Origin: Anaerolineaceae bacterium
Lineage (GTDB): Bacteria; Chloroflexota; Anaerolineae; Aggregatilineales; Phototrophicaceae
Length of the DNA stretch: 64,000 bases
Direction: 5' to 3'
Assembly (NCBI GenBank): GCA_028818375.1
Contig: JAPPOB010000007.1
Span: 536,490-600,489, forward strand
Shown: in pieces, positions 33,771 through 42,089 of the stretch
Numbering within the stretch: position 1 is the first letter of the stretch
Layout of the letters: every line of letters starts with the position of its first letter
Notes under the pieces: generated by a model
What the model saw: only the letters and a program-made list of their open reading frames with translations
Told to the model about the DNA's origin: nothing
The model's database searches: none
Position numbers and translations under genes: made by a program

Positions 33771-34542
33771 CGGCCGATGGCGGCGTGGAAAGTCCGAAGC
33801 ACTTCTGCAACAACTGTTGAAATTCGGCCTCGTCGGCAAGGTCCTGCTCCTGCCGCTCGCCGTCTTCCGTCACGATCAGGCGTCGATCGCCGAGGGTGAT
33901 GCGTCCCGTCGGCGTGGCCAGGGAGCAGACGCGCTGCTGCGTGAAACTCGAGGACGGCGAGCGCTGATGGTAGTCACAGCCCGGCGTGAAATCCCGCAAC
34001 TGCCGCGGCTGAAGCCGAAAGCGGTACTCTGCTTGCCAGTCACCCGTTGCCGTACGGCTGGAGTGGACCCCCTCGCAGCCGTCGTGCTGCACCCGCCAGA
34101 CTCCTTCCGGTCGCTCCTGCGCGCCCGCTTCATCCAGCAGTAGCGGTTCGCGAAATCCCTCGCCAAAGCCCACGTCCAGCAGCCAGCGCCGCTCCAGCGT
34201 GGCCGCCAGGGTCAGATGGTCCCAGGGCCTGCCGGAGTCCCAGGTTTTCGCATGAACGCGCGCTTCCAGCAGGTCGACCTGGAAGCCCAGCGCGCGCAAC
34301 ACGGCCGCAAACAGCCCGTTCTGCTCGTAGCAGAATCCGCCGCGCCGCTGCGTCACGATCTTGTCGAAGAGCCGCGCCTCATCCAGCATAATGGGCCGGC
34401 CCCAATGGATATCGAGGTTCTCGAAGGGAATCGCCAGCATGTGGGCGTGGTGCAGCCGCTTCAGCGTGGCCACCGTCGCCGGCAGCGGGCCGCTGACCCC
34501 GATCCGCGCGCAGTAGGCTGCGATGTCGATGCCGGATGCCAT
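33739..34542 (-). CDS. arylamine N-acetyltransferase
   Basis: Transfers acetyl from acetyl-CoA to arylamines or similar nucleophiles through a Cys-His-Asp triad. The triad is in place: Cys71 (RRGGFCYEQNGLF), His109 (WDHLTL) and Asp123 (LLDVGFGEGF). Residues 30-50 (LHHAHMLAIPFENLDI) and the general length of 267 match bacterial NATs. The C-terminus is polar and ends in CGCC. The physiological substrate is unknown. Its 3' end overlaps that of rho by 32 bases. The efp gene is divergent. Confidence 0.93.
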   Translation of the reverse strand: MASGIDIAAYCARIGVSGPLPATVATLKRLHHAHMLAIPFENLDIHWGRPIMLDEARLFDKIVTQRRGGFCYEQNGLFAAVLRALGFQVDLLEARVHAKTWDSGRPWDHLTLAATLERRWLLDVGFGEGFREPLLLDEAGAQERPEGVWRVQHDGCEGVHSSRTATGDWQAEYRFRLQPRQLRDFTPGCDYHQRSPSSSFTQQRVCSLATPTGRITLGDRRLIVTEDGERQEQDLADEAEFQQLLQKCFGLSTPPSAVRRNDDCGCC

Positions 34543-34655
34543 GGCGATAGTATGGCGTAAAGGTGTCGGGTCTGCCTGGCGATTGCCCCGTTACCTGACC
34601 CCCGTCAGCCGCGGACAGCGTGGCAGCGCCCCTGCATGCCCGGCGGCCGCTCTGC

Positions 34656-34661
34656 TATACT
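34656..34661 (+). promoter_or_regulatory. efp extended -10 element
   Basis: TGCTATACTGGC carries an extended -10 (TG-C-TATACT, TATACT at 34656-34661) about 37 nt before the ATG of efp. Its core matches the -10 upstream of the MutS-like gene (51918-51923). Confidence 0.55.
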
Positions 34662-34697
34662 GGCCGTCGCCAATCAGATCGAAGAGCGGGAACCACC

Positions 34698-35258
34698 ATG
34701 GCGATTGACGTCAACCAGCTCCGCCGGGGCGCCACCTACAGCGAAGACGGCGAACTCTACCGGGTCCTCAACTACTCGCACAACAAGACCGGCCGCGGCG
34801 GCGCCACCATCCGCGTGCTGGTGCGCAACCTGCGCAGCGGCGCCCAGGTCGAGCGCACCTACAACTCCGGCCGCCGCGTCGATGACATTCGCGTCGAGGC
34901 CTTCGAGGTCGAATACCTCTACGATGACGGCGAGTTCCTGACCTTCATGGACACGCAAACCTGGGACCAGCCGCAAATGAACCGCGCCATCTTCGGCGAC
35001 GACGTCCGCTTCCTCAAGGCCAACCTGCCCGTCAAGCTGTTGCGCTATGGCGAGGAAGTCATCGACTACGAGTTGCCCGGCAGCGTCGATTTCGAGGTCG
35101 CGGACAGCGAGGTAGCCGTCGCCGGCGACACCGCCAACAACCCCACCAAACTGGTCACCATAGAGACCGGCCTGCAGGTGCGGGTGCCGCTCTTCGTCAA
35201 CGTGGGCGATACCATCCGCGTCAAGACCGAAGACGGCAGTTACGTCACGCGCGTCTGA
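34698..35258 (+). CDS. efp: elongation factor P
   Basis: EF-P relieves ribosome stalling at polyproline stretches. The 186-residue protein has the N-terminal KOW-like domain, OB domain II (about 65-127) and OB domain III (128-186) with DTIRVKTEDGSYVTRV at the end. In most bacteria the domain I loop has a Lys (PGKG) that is modified. Here the loop reads HNKTGRGGA, with Arg33 at the tip. Arg tips are rhamnosylated in EarP-type EF-Ps of some Proteobacteria, but loop neighbours differ here, so an unmodified tip is possible. Start ATG 34698 is preceded by GAGCGGGAACCACC. Confidence 0.95.
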   Translation: MAIDVNQLRRGATYSEDGELYRVLNYSHNKTGRGGATIRVLVRNLRSGAQVERTYNSGRRVDDIRVEAFEVEYLYDDGEFLTFMDTQTWDQPQMNRAIFGDDVRFLKANLPVKLLRYGEEVIDYELPGSVDFEVADSEVAVAGDTANNPTKLVTIETGLQVRVPLFVNVGDTIRVKTEDGSYVTRV

Positions 35259-36003
35259 TGCCCAGGTGCTCGCCGCCGTTGACGCGAACCGCCTCGCCGC
35301 TGACATAGTCCGCGCCGACCAGAAAACGGACCGCCCGCGCCACATCCTGCGCCGAACCGCTGCTCCCCAGCGGCGTCGCCGCGGTCACGGCCTGCCAGCG
35401 CTCCGCGCTCATGCCCGCCGAGGGCAATACCGGCCCCGGGATGACGGCGTTGACGCGAATCTCCGGCGCCAGTTCCAGCGCGCTCACCTGGGTCAGGGCC
35501 CACAGCGCGGCCTTGCTGACGCCATGGTGCGCGTAGGCCTGCCAGGGGCCGTCCACGCCGCGGTCGAGGATGTTGATGATGACGCCGCCCGCCGGCTGCT
35601 GCGCCCGCATCCGCCGCGCCGCGGCCTGGGTGCAGAGGAAGGGCGCCCGCAGATTGACGGCCATGGTGCGCTCCCAGTCCTCCAGGCTGACTTCATGCAG
35701 CCGGCGCTGCTGAAAAAGGGCGGCGCTGTTGACCAGGATGTCGAGGCGTTCGAAGTGACGCTCCAGCCCCGCGAAAAGGTCCTCGACGCCCGCAGCGTCG
35801 CCGAGGTCGGCCTGTTGTGCCGCCGCCCGCACCCCCTGCGCGCGGATGGCGTTCAGCGTCGCCTCGACGCTGGCGGGAGCGCTGCTGTGGTAGTGGATGA
35901 GGACGTCGGCGCCGCCGGCCGCCAGTTCCAGCGCGATCGCCTCGCCGACGCGTTTGGCGCCGCCGGTGACCAGCGCGACCTGGCGGGCCGGCGCCGGGGT
36001 CAT
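35245..36003 (-). CDS. SDR family oxidoreductase, pteridine reductase-like, catalytic Tyr replaced
   Basis: A 252-residue classical short-chain dehydrogenase. The NADPH loop is TGGAKRVGEAIAL (residues 13-25, basic, as in pteridine reductases), and NSAALFQ follows at about 92-98. Asp147 (INILDRG) sits where PTR1-type enzymes have Asp instead of the usual Ser. The usual Tyr of YxxxK is His160 (HHGVSKAAL, Lys164), so normal proton transfer is not expected. It may be a divergent pterin/quinone reductase or a non-catalytic member. Its ATG overlaps the coxD stop by four bases (36000-36003), so it is coupled to the oxidase operon. The 3' end overlaps efp by 14 bases. Confidence 0.85.
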   Translation of the reverse strand: MTPAPARQVALVTGGAKRVGEAIALELAAGGADVLIHYHSSAPASVEATLNAIRAQGVRAAAQQADLGDAAGVEDLFAGLERHFERLDILVNSAALFQQRRLHEVSLEDWERTMAVNLRAPFLCTQAAARRMRAQQPAGGVIINILDRGVDGPWQAYAHHGVSKAALWALTQVSALELAPEIRVNAVIPGPVLPSAGMSAERWQAVTAATPLGSSGSAQDVARAVRFLVGADYVSGEAVRVNGGEHLGIRRA

Positions 36004-36350
36004 GTGTAGCCGGTGGGCGGAGCCGCCAGCAGGTAAAGCATGGCCGCCAGCGCGATCAGCAGCGGCAGGATCAGCACCCAGGTGAAGAGGCGACTGTCCG
36101 TCTTCAGGTGCATGTAGTACATCACCACCAGCGCGGCCTTGATGACCGCGAAGGCCAGCAGCAGCGGGATCAGCAGTACGCCTTCCGGCAGGCCGCCGAT
36201 GAGGATCTCGATCACCGTCGCCACGGCCAGCAGGCCGAAAACGACCGTGTAGATCCCGCCCTGCACCGTGATTTCGCGACCGAAAATGGTGGTGGTGTCG
36301 CTGAGGAAGGCGTCATGCGCGTCGTGTGAGCCCTGCTGTTCGTCCGTCAT
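36000..36350 (-). CDS. coxD: cytochrome c oxidase subunit IV (CoxD/COX4_pro type)
   Basis: A 116-residue subunit with three membrane helices (VFGLLAVATVIEILIGGL; LLIPLLLAFAVIKAALVVMYYM; LFTWVLILPLLIALAAMLYLL) and the MHLKTDSRLFTW motif of the prokaryotic subunit IV family (YMHLK). It is a small accessory subunit that helps assembly or stability of the oxidase. Ten bases separate it from coxC; its stop overlaps the SDR start by four. Confidence 0.88.
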   Translation of the reverse strand: MTDEQQGSHDAHDAFLSDTTTIFGREITVQGGIYTVVFGLLAVATVIEILIGGLPEGVLLIPLLLAFAVIKAALVVMYYMHLKTDSRLFTWVLILPLLIALAAMLYLLAAPPTGYT

Positions 36351-36359
36351 CCGCCGCCC

Positions 36360-36950
36360 TCAGATCAGATAAATGATGGTGAACAGGAAAATCCAGACGA
36401 CATCGACGAAGTGCCAGTAAAGGCCGAAAATTTCGATGCCGAGGTAGTTGCGCGCGTTATACACGCCCTTGCGCGCCTGGTTCATGACGTACAGCGCCCA
36501 GAGCACGCCGACGATAACGTGCGCCCCATGAAAGGCCGTCGGCGCGTAGAAGCGCATGCCGTATTCGTTGCCCAGATGGATGCCGGCGTGGCCCAGCTCG
36601 GTGTATTCCACACCCTGCAGGAGGACGAAGATCGTCCCCAGCAGAGCCGTCAGCCCGATCCAGCGCACCGTGCCCTGCGGGTTGTCCTTCTGCGCCTCGC
36701 GCAGGCCCAGCACCATCGCCCAGCTGCTGGCCAGCAGCAGGAAGGTGTTGATGCTCACCAGCGTCAGGCCCAGCTCCTCCTGCACGTGCTGCACCGAAGC
36801 GGCGTTGTTCAGGCGGTAGACCGCGTAGACCGCGATCAGGGTGCCGAAGATGACCACTTCCGAGGCAAGGTAGAGCCACATGCCCAGCTTGTAGTTGTCG
36901 ATGGTCTCCGCCGAGGGTGCCGCCCCCTGTTCCAGGGTCGCTTCGCTCAT
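36360..36950 (-). CDS. coxC: cytochrome c oxidase subunit III
   Basis: A 196-residue subunit III with five membrane helices: KLGMWLYLASEVVIFGTLIA, SINTFLLLASSWAMVLGL, a helix with GTIFVLLQGVEY, AFHGAHVIVGVLWALYVM, and the C-terminal YWHFVDVVWIFLFTIIYL, the family's signature ending. It stabilises the catalytic core and lipid environment. It lies 12 nt after the 406-residue protein gene. A second, more divergent homologue is at 38216-38782. Confidence 0.92.
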   Translation of the reverse strand: MSEATLEQGAAPSAETIDNYKLGMWLYLASEVVIFGTLIAVYAVYRLNNAASVQHVQEELGLTLVSINTFLLLASSWAMVLGLREAQKDNPQGTVRWIGLTALLGTIFVLLQGVEYTELGHAGIHLGNEYGMRFYAPTAFHGAHVIVGVLWALYVMNQARKGVYNARNYLGIEIFGLYWHFVDVVWIFLFTIIYLI

Positions 36951-36962
36951 GCGCTTCCTCGC

Positions 36963-38183
36963 TTACTGCAATGCGTTGGGCAAACGCCGCAACTGAATGG
37001 CCGCCCAGCCGGCGCCCCGGCCCAGCCAGTCTTTCAGGAACTTCGGCCGCAGCACCAGCGCCGTGATCATCAGGGCATTGCCGGCCGAGATGCCGAAGAG
37101 CAGGGGCGGCGCGAAGGGCACCACCAGCCCGATCAGCACGAAGTAGAAGAGTGGCAGCAAAATGCCGGAAACGATCGTGAACCAGAGGGCGGCGCGCATG
37201 CCCGTCGCCGCCAGTGCCAGCAAGAGGACAAGGTTGAAGATGACCGCCGTCGTCGGGTTGAACTGGCTCACAATCAGCCAGATGACGACGAAATCGATGA
37301 CGTTCAGGGTCAGGCCCGCCACCGTCAGGATCACCAGCGCGCGGATGACCCAGGCCCAGTGCAACTGCCGCGCCACGACGCGGATGACCAGGCCCAGCAG
37401 CAGCAGACTCCAGGTGAACACCGCCGCCGCGCCGACGAAGAAGGACAGCGTTACAAACTCGTTGGTGACCGGCGTGCCCACCAGGCGGTCCATGGCGGCG
37501 AAGGCGGCCACGACCGCCGCGACCAGGATCCCCTGGCGCAGCAGCGCGGGCGTGCCGCCCGTCGCGTCGCCGGAAAGCAGTTCCCGTTGCAGCGGCGTGT
37601 GCCCGGTGTCGCTGACGGTCTTCACGCCGTTGTGCAGGGCGTGCATCAACAGGCCGAGGGCGCCGGCCGCGATGGCCAGCGACACAAACATGAAGAGGGT
37701 GAAGGCCACCAGCAAGGTCAGTTGCGTCATCTCGAAGGTCGCTTCACCCACGTGCAGCTGCACCACGCCAATCGAGGCAAAGTCGGCCAGCGGGTCGCCG
37801 GAAATGCGCAGGCCGGGGCCATCGGGCAGCAGGGCAAAGGCGGCGATGACGACCAGCAGCAGGATCAGCAGCGAACTGCTCAGCCACAGCCAGCCGCCGA
37901 GCACGCGGTCCGGGTCGTCTTCGGTCTCTTCATCCGCCGCTTCGTGGGCGTGCTCCTCCTCGCCCTCTGCCGGCTCGTGGGCGTGGGTGTTCATCAGCGG
38001 GTCGAAGGCGCCCATGCCGTAGATGAAGCCGGCGGCCGCCAGCGCCGTGCCCAGCACGATGCCCAGCTGCGGCTCCATGTAGGGCTGCAGACTCTGCAGG
38101 TAGCGGATCACCACCAGGAGGCCCATACCGGCCAGAAAGCCGAGGATGCCCATCGGCAGTGCGCGGCCCGGTCCAGGTTGCAT
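36963..38183 (-). CDS. multi-spanning membrane protein of the oxidase operon, unknown function
   Basis: A 406-residue protein with about ten hydrophobic segments, located between coxC-like and coxC genes. After two N-terminal helices comes a His/Glu-rich loop (about residues 60-90: NTHAHEPAEGEEEHAHEAAD then a run of acidic residues) that could bind metal. The remaining helices are mostly Leu/Val/Ala with few polar residues; the second half begins after an amphipathic stretch (TGHTPLQRELLSGDATGG). No family was recognised. Its tight spacing (12 nt to coxC, 32 nt from coxC-like) suggests a fixed partner of this oxidase, perhaps in assembly or copper supply; that is inference. Confidence 0.7.
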   Translation of the reverse strand: MQPGPGRALPMGILGFLAGMGLLVVIRYLQSLQPYMEPQLGIVLGTALAAAGFIYGMGAFDPLMNTHAHEPAEGEEEHAHEAADEETEDDPDRVLGGWLWLSSSLLILLLVVIAAFALLPDGPGLRISGDPLADFASIGVVQLHVGEATFEMTQLTLLVAFTLFMFVSLAIAAGALGLLMHALHNGVKTVSDTGHTPLQRELLSGDATGGTPALLRQGILVAAVVAAFAAMDRLVGTPVTNEFVTLSFFVGAAAVFTWSLLLLGLVIRVVARQLHWAWVIRALVILTVAGLTLNVIDFVVIWLIVSQFNPTTAVIFNLVLLLALAATGMRAALWFTIVSGILLPLFYFVLIGLVVPFAPPLLFGISAGNALMITALVLRPKFLKDWLGRGAGWAAIQLRRLPNALQ

Positions 38184-38215
38184 TCACTCCTCCTTCAGCG
38201 GCGCAACGGCCCGGC

Positions 38216-38782
38216 TCAGATCAGATACAGCACCGGAAAAAACAGGAGCCACGCGATCACCACGAAATACCACAGGCTGGTCGCGCCCTCCGCCGGCCAC
38301 AGGTTCTGCGCCGAGACGCGGCCGGCGCGCACGCCCCGCGCAATCATACTCATAAACAGGCCGATTGCCAGCGCATGCAGCAGATGAAAGGCCGTCATCA
38401 TGCGGAACACGTCGCTGTAAATGCCCGACGTCGGAATGCTCAGCCACTCGTAGCCCATCACCAATATGAAGAGCGCGCCCAGCCCCAGCGCCCCCCGCCA
38501 CTGCCGGCGGAAGACGGCCTGCCTGCCCGCCGCCAGACCCCGCGTCGCTGACCGCGCCAGCCAGGCGCTGGCCAGCAAACCCAGGGTCACCAGGGCGGGC
38601 AGCAGCGCGGAGGGCGCGCTCACGCCCGGTGGCGGCCAGCCGGGGTGGTTGCCGCGCAATTGCCAGTTGACAATGACCAGGCAGACGAAGACCAGCATCC
38701 AGGAGATCTGAAAGATGGTCATCCCGGTGCGCCGGTTGCGTTGCTGCAATAGCTCCGCGGGCGTCAGTGAGTCCTGGGACAT
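38216..38782 (-). CDS. second, divergent heme-copper oxidase subunit III
   Basis: A 188-residue membrane protein with five helices. The C-terminal part resembles subunit III: a RMMTAFHLLHALAIGLFMSM helix (compare the FHGAHVIIG block) and LWYFVVIAWLLFFPVLYLI (compare YWHFVDVVWLF). The N-terminal region (LLQQRNRRTGMTIFQISWM) is different. It sits 10 nt after coxA. Two subunit III homologues in one operon suggest duplication with a new role, or a split of the normal seven-helix form; the second cannot be told apart here. Confidence 0.75.
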   Translation of the reverse strand: MSQDSLTPAELLQQRNRRTGMTIFQISWMLVFVCLVIVNWQLRGNHPGWPPPGVSAPSALLPALVTLGLLASAWLARSATRGLAAGRQAVFRRQWRGALGLGALFILVMGYEWLSIPTSGIYSDVFRMMTAFHLLHALAIGLFMSMIARGVRAGRVSAQNLWPAEGATSLWYFVVIAWLLFFPVLYLI

Positions 38783-38792
38783 GGGCGTTCCG

Positions 38793-40469
38793 TCACGCCC
38801 CGTCGCTTTCCTCAGGCGCCGGAAAACGCCGTTCGACCGCGTCGAGATAGGCGACAGACTCGTCGCTGCCGTAGCCGTAGGGGTCGTCGAAGGGTACCGG
38901 GTCGCCGCGGAAGTTCCAGGGCGGCGGCGGCGAGGTCGTGGCCCACTCCAGCGTCAGTGCGCGCCAGGGGTTGCCGCCGACGCGTTCGCCATGGCTCAGG
39001 CTGCGCAGGATGTTATAGATGAAAAACAGCGACGAGATGCCCAGCAGGAAGGCGGCGAGGCTGATCACGGTGTTGATGTTGGTGAACTGGGGGTCGTACA
39101 TGGCCACCCGTCGCGGCAGCCCGAGGGCGCCGGCGATGTGCTGCGGCACGAAGGTGAAAAAGGTGCCGATATAGGTCGTCACGAAGTGCAGCTGGCCCAG
39201 ACGCTCGTTCATGCGCCTTCCGGTCACCTTGGGGAACCAGTGGTAGATGCCGGAGAAGATCAGAAAGACGCTGCCGCCAAAGAGCACGAAATGGAAGTGG
39301 CCCACCACAAAGTAGGTGTCGTGCAGGTGAATGTCGATCGGCACGGCCGCCAGGAAAATGCCGCCGATGCCGCCGAAGACGAAGAGCGTGATGAAGCCCA
39401 GGGCGAAGAGCATGGCTGAGGTGAAGCGGATCTTGCCGCCCCAGATCGTGCCCAGCCAGCTGAAAATCTTGATGCCCGTCGGCACGGCGATGATCATCGA
39501 GGTGATCATGAATGGGATGCGCAGCGCCGGCTGCAGGCTGGTGAACATGTGATGCGCCCAGACGGTGAAACCTACCAGCGCGATGGACATGCTGGAAAGG
39601 CCGATGGCGCGGTAGCCGAAGACCGGCTTGCGGGCGTGTACCGAGAGCACCTCGGAAACCATGCCGAAGCCAGGCAGAATCATGATGTAGACGGCCGGAT
39701 GGCTGTAGAACCAGAAAACGTTCTGCCACAGCAGGACGTCGCCGCCGCTGCCGGGGTCAAAGAAGCTGGTGCCCGCCGTCCGGTCGAGAATCAGCAGGGT
39801 CAGGCCGCCGGTGAGGAAGGGCGTGGCCAGCACCTGGATGATGGCCGTGGCCAGCACCGCCCACACGAAGAGCGGCATTTTCCAGAGGGTCATGCCCTCC
39901 GGGCGCATGTTGCGGATGGTGACCACAAAATTGATGGCGCCGAGGATGGAGGACACGCCCAGCAGGTGCAGCGACATGGCCCACATCGTCTGCCCGTCCG
40001 GGCTGAACAGCGTGCTCAGCGGCGGATAGGCGGTCCAGCCGGCTTCCGGCGGGCCCACCAGCCAGCCGCCGATCATCAACACGCCCGCCGGCGGGATCAG
40101 CCAGAAGGCGAAGGCGTTCAGCCAGGGGAAGGCCATGTCCTTGGCGCCCAGCATCAGGGGCACCAGGTAATTGCCAAAGCCGGCCATCATTGGAATGATC
40201 CACAGGAAGATCATCACCGACCCGTGAATCGTCATCAGGGCGTTGTATTGCGTGCCGTCGGCCATCAGGTCCAGCGCCGGTGTCAGCAACTCCCAGCGGA
40301 TGAGCATGGCCATCGTGCCGCCCACGATGAAGAAAAAGAGCGACGAGACCATGTACTGCAGGCCGATGATCTTGTGATCCAGGGACCAGCGCAGCAGGTC
40401 GGCGGCGCGAATGGCCGCGCCCTCCGCGCTGCGGGTACCGAGGCCGGGAGTGGCGGTTATGGTGGCCAT
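38793..40469 (-). CDS. coxA: cytochrome c oxidase subunit I, type A2
   Basis: Catalytic subunit with heme a, heme a3 and CuB, 558 residues, about 12 helices. Visible ligands: His82 (TIHGSVMIFLW), His257 and Tyr261 of the YSHPAVY motif (255-261, the His-Tyr cross-link pair), His306-His307 (VWAHHMFT) and the HDTYFVVGHFHFVLFG block with the heme histidines. The usual Glu after His-Pro (HPEVY) is Ala259, and Tyr255-Ser256 precede; YSHP is the mark of type A2 oxidases such as the Rhodothermus caa3 enzyme, where Tyr/Ser replace the D-channel Glu. Length is normal. coxB is ten nt upstream. Confidence 0.95.
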   Translation of the reverse strand: MATITATPGLGTRSAEGAAIRAADLLRWSLDHKIIGLQYMVSSLFFFIVGGTMAMLIRWELLTPALDLMADGTQYNALMTIHGSVMIFLWIIPMMAGFGNYLVPLMLGAKDMAFPWLNAFAFWLIPPAGVLMIGGWLVGPPEAGWTAYPPLSTLFSPDGQTMWAMSLHLLGVSSILGAINFVVTIRNMRPEGMTLWKMPLFVWAVLATAIIQVLATPFLTGGLTLLILDRTAGTSFFDPGSGGDVLLWQNVFWFYSHPAVYIMILPGFGMVSEVLSVHARKPVFGYRAIGLSSMSIALVGFTVWAHHMFTSLQPALRIPFMITSMIIAVPTGIKIFSWLGTIWGGKIRFTSAMLFALGFITLFVFGGIGGIFLAAVPIDIHLHDTYFVVGHFHFVLFGGSVFLIFSGIYHWFPKVTGRRMNERLGQLHFVTTYIGTFFTFVPQHIAGALGLPRRVAMYDPQFTNINTVISLAAFLLGISSLFFIYNILRSLSHGERVGGNPWRALTLEWATTSPPPPWNFRGDPVPFDDPYGYGSDESVAYLDAVERRFPAPEESDGA

Positions 40470-40478
40470 GGCGTCCCC

Positions 40479-41636
40479 TTATCCCATTCCCATGTCTGTC
40501 ATCATGTCGGGCAGCATGTCCACGTTGCAGGCGGACTCGCCGCTGGCGCTCAGCGTGCAGAGGTAGGCGACGATGTTCAGCGCCTCGTCCAGCGGCATGT
40601 AGTTGGCTTCTTCAGGGTCCTGGTACTGGTGTTGCGGCATGAGGTTGTCGTAACCTGGCACCAGGAATTCGCCGGGGAAGAAGAGCGAACGCAGCAGATA
40701 ACGCTCGACTTCCATGCCCGGCACGCGCGTGGCGGCGCGGTCGGCCACGCCCTCCAGGTTGGGCGCGACGATGGCGTCCCAGCCCAGGGCATCCAGGGTG
40801 TGGCAACCGGCGCAGGCGTAGAGCCCGGCCACGCCACCGGCGGTCATCAGGAGCTCGCCGCCCTCGACCGGGTCATCCGGCGGGTTGAGGATGATGTAGG
40901 CTTCATCGTCGAACCAGTCGAGGAAGCTGGCCTCGTCCTCGTGGACCACGATGCTGGCGTGCATGTCGCCGTGGCCGCTGCCGCATAGTTCGGCGCAGAC
41001 CACCGGGTACTCGCCGGCCAGAATCGGCGTGAAACGCGCCTCGGTGCGGCGACCGGCCAGCAGGTCCTGCTTGATTCGCATCGAGGGCACCCAGAAGGCG
41101 TGGTTGACGTCGGCCGTCTCCAGATGGAGGACGACCGGTTGACCGACCCAGGTGTGCAGCACGGTCGAATTGACCCTCTGCGTCTCGCCCGGGATGTCGT
41201 AGGAGAAGGACCACAGGAAACGGGCGCCGCGCGCCTCCACCACCTGCGGATTGTCCTGCGCCGTCGTGATGTTGACCCACACCTGGAAGCTGATGATGCT
41301 CAGAATGACCACGGTGATCGACGGAATCAGCGTCCAGACGAATTCCAGCGTGTTGTTGCCGTGCATGGCCGCGCCGTCGCTGTCGTCGCCGGGGCGGGCG
41401 CGAAAGCGAATGACCGAATAAATGACGGCGCCCTGCACCAGAAGCCAGATGGACCCGCCCAGCGCCATCAGGATCTTGAAGAGTTCGTCCACCTGCACCG
41501 CTTCGGCGGAGGCCGCCGGCGGCAGTACCAGCGGGGTCGCCTCGGCGATGATCAGGCCGCCGACCACCAGCAGTACAAAGGCCACCAAAATCCAGACCAC
41601 CGTCATCAGGCTGTTGGAGCTGTTGGTTGGGTTCAT
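40479..41636 (-). CDS. coxB: cytochrome c oxidase subunit II fused to cytochrome c
   Basis: A 385-residue caa3-type subunit II. Two membrane helices (about 11-30 and 55-75, then WTLIPSITVVILSIISFQVW near 101-120) precede the cupredoxin domain with its CuA site: His179, Cys214, Glu216, Cys218, His222 and Met225 (CAELCGSGHGDM). A C-terminal cytochrome c domain has CAGCH at 275-279 and Met333 (NLMPQ) as axial ligand. The fusion makes a soluble cytochrome c partly unnecessary. It is the first gene of a six-gene operon that ends with an SDR. Confidence 0.95.
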   Translation of the reverse strand: MNPTNSSNSLMTVVWILVAFVLLVVGGLIIAEATPLVLPPAASAEAVQVDELFKILMALGGSIWLLVQGAVIYSVIRFRARPGDDSDGAAMHGNNTLEFVWTLIPSITVVILSIISFQVWVNITTAQDNPQVVEARGARFLWSFSYDIPGETQRVNSTVLHTWVGQPVVLHLETADVNHAFWVPSMRIKQDLLAGRRTEARFTPILAGEYPVVCAELCGSGHGDMHASIVVHEDEASFLDWFDDEAYIILNPPDDPVEGGELLMTAGGVAGLYACAGCHTLDALGWDAIVAPNLEGVADRAATRVPGMEVERYLLRSLFFPGEFLVPGYDNLMPQHQYQDPEEANYMPLDEALNIVAYLCTLSASGESACNVDMLPDMMTDMGMG

Positions 41637-41801
41637 GCGCTGCGGTCTCTCCGGGACGGCGCTCCCCAGGCGCCCGCGGCGGGGCGGAGGGATTGTTCTA
41701 TATTACACAAGTTCTTCCGCTGCGCAACGGGAAAGGGGTGTGGCGAACCTGGTGGATTTCAGAGATTGTTTCGAACCGGTTCACAGAGTGGGAATTTGTA
41801 C

Positions 41802-42075
41802 GGGCGACATATCATGTCGCCCGCGTCCACATCATGTCGCCCGCGGGTACATCCGCGCTGCGGGTCGTGCGGGTTGAGGCGGGCGATTTGATAAATCGCC
41901 CCTACACTGGATGGGGGAATGGGGATTGTTGTACGTGGGCGACATATCATGTCGCCCGCGGATACACGACGTCGCCTGCGGGCATTGCGGGTTAGGGCGG
42001 GCAATCTGATAGATCGCCCGTACACGGATTGAGCGATGTCGCCCGCGGCCACACCATGTCGCCCGCCGCATGCAA
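41802..42075. repeat. array of palindromic intergenic repeats (modules A and B)
   Basis: Five or more modules in the 453-nt gap between coxB and the enolase superfamily gene: A at 41802-41822, a half A (ACATCATGTCGCCCG) near 41830, B at 41881-41901 (GGGCGATTT-GAT-AAATCGCCC), A at 41937-41957, a B variant at 41999-42019 (GGGCAATCT-GAT-AGATCGCCC), and half A copies at 42032-42045 and 42054-42067. No gene was recognised in 41637-42089; the part before 41800 is the coxB leader. Confidence 0.8.
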
Positions 42076-42089
42076 GGCGGCCTGCGGCG

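Noticed and set aside
36411..38387. A 658-codon plus-strand open frame
   Set aside because: Antisense to the oxidase genes; His/Gln/Arg-rich shadow without membrane helices.
41695..41710. LexA half-site before coxB
   Set aside because: TAGAACAATC on the minus strand has only the left half (GAAC) of the operator; no right half at the correct distance.
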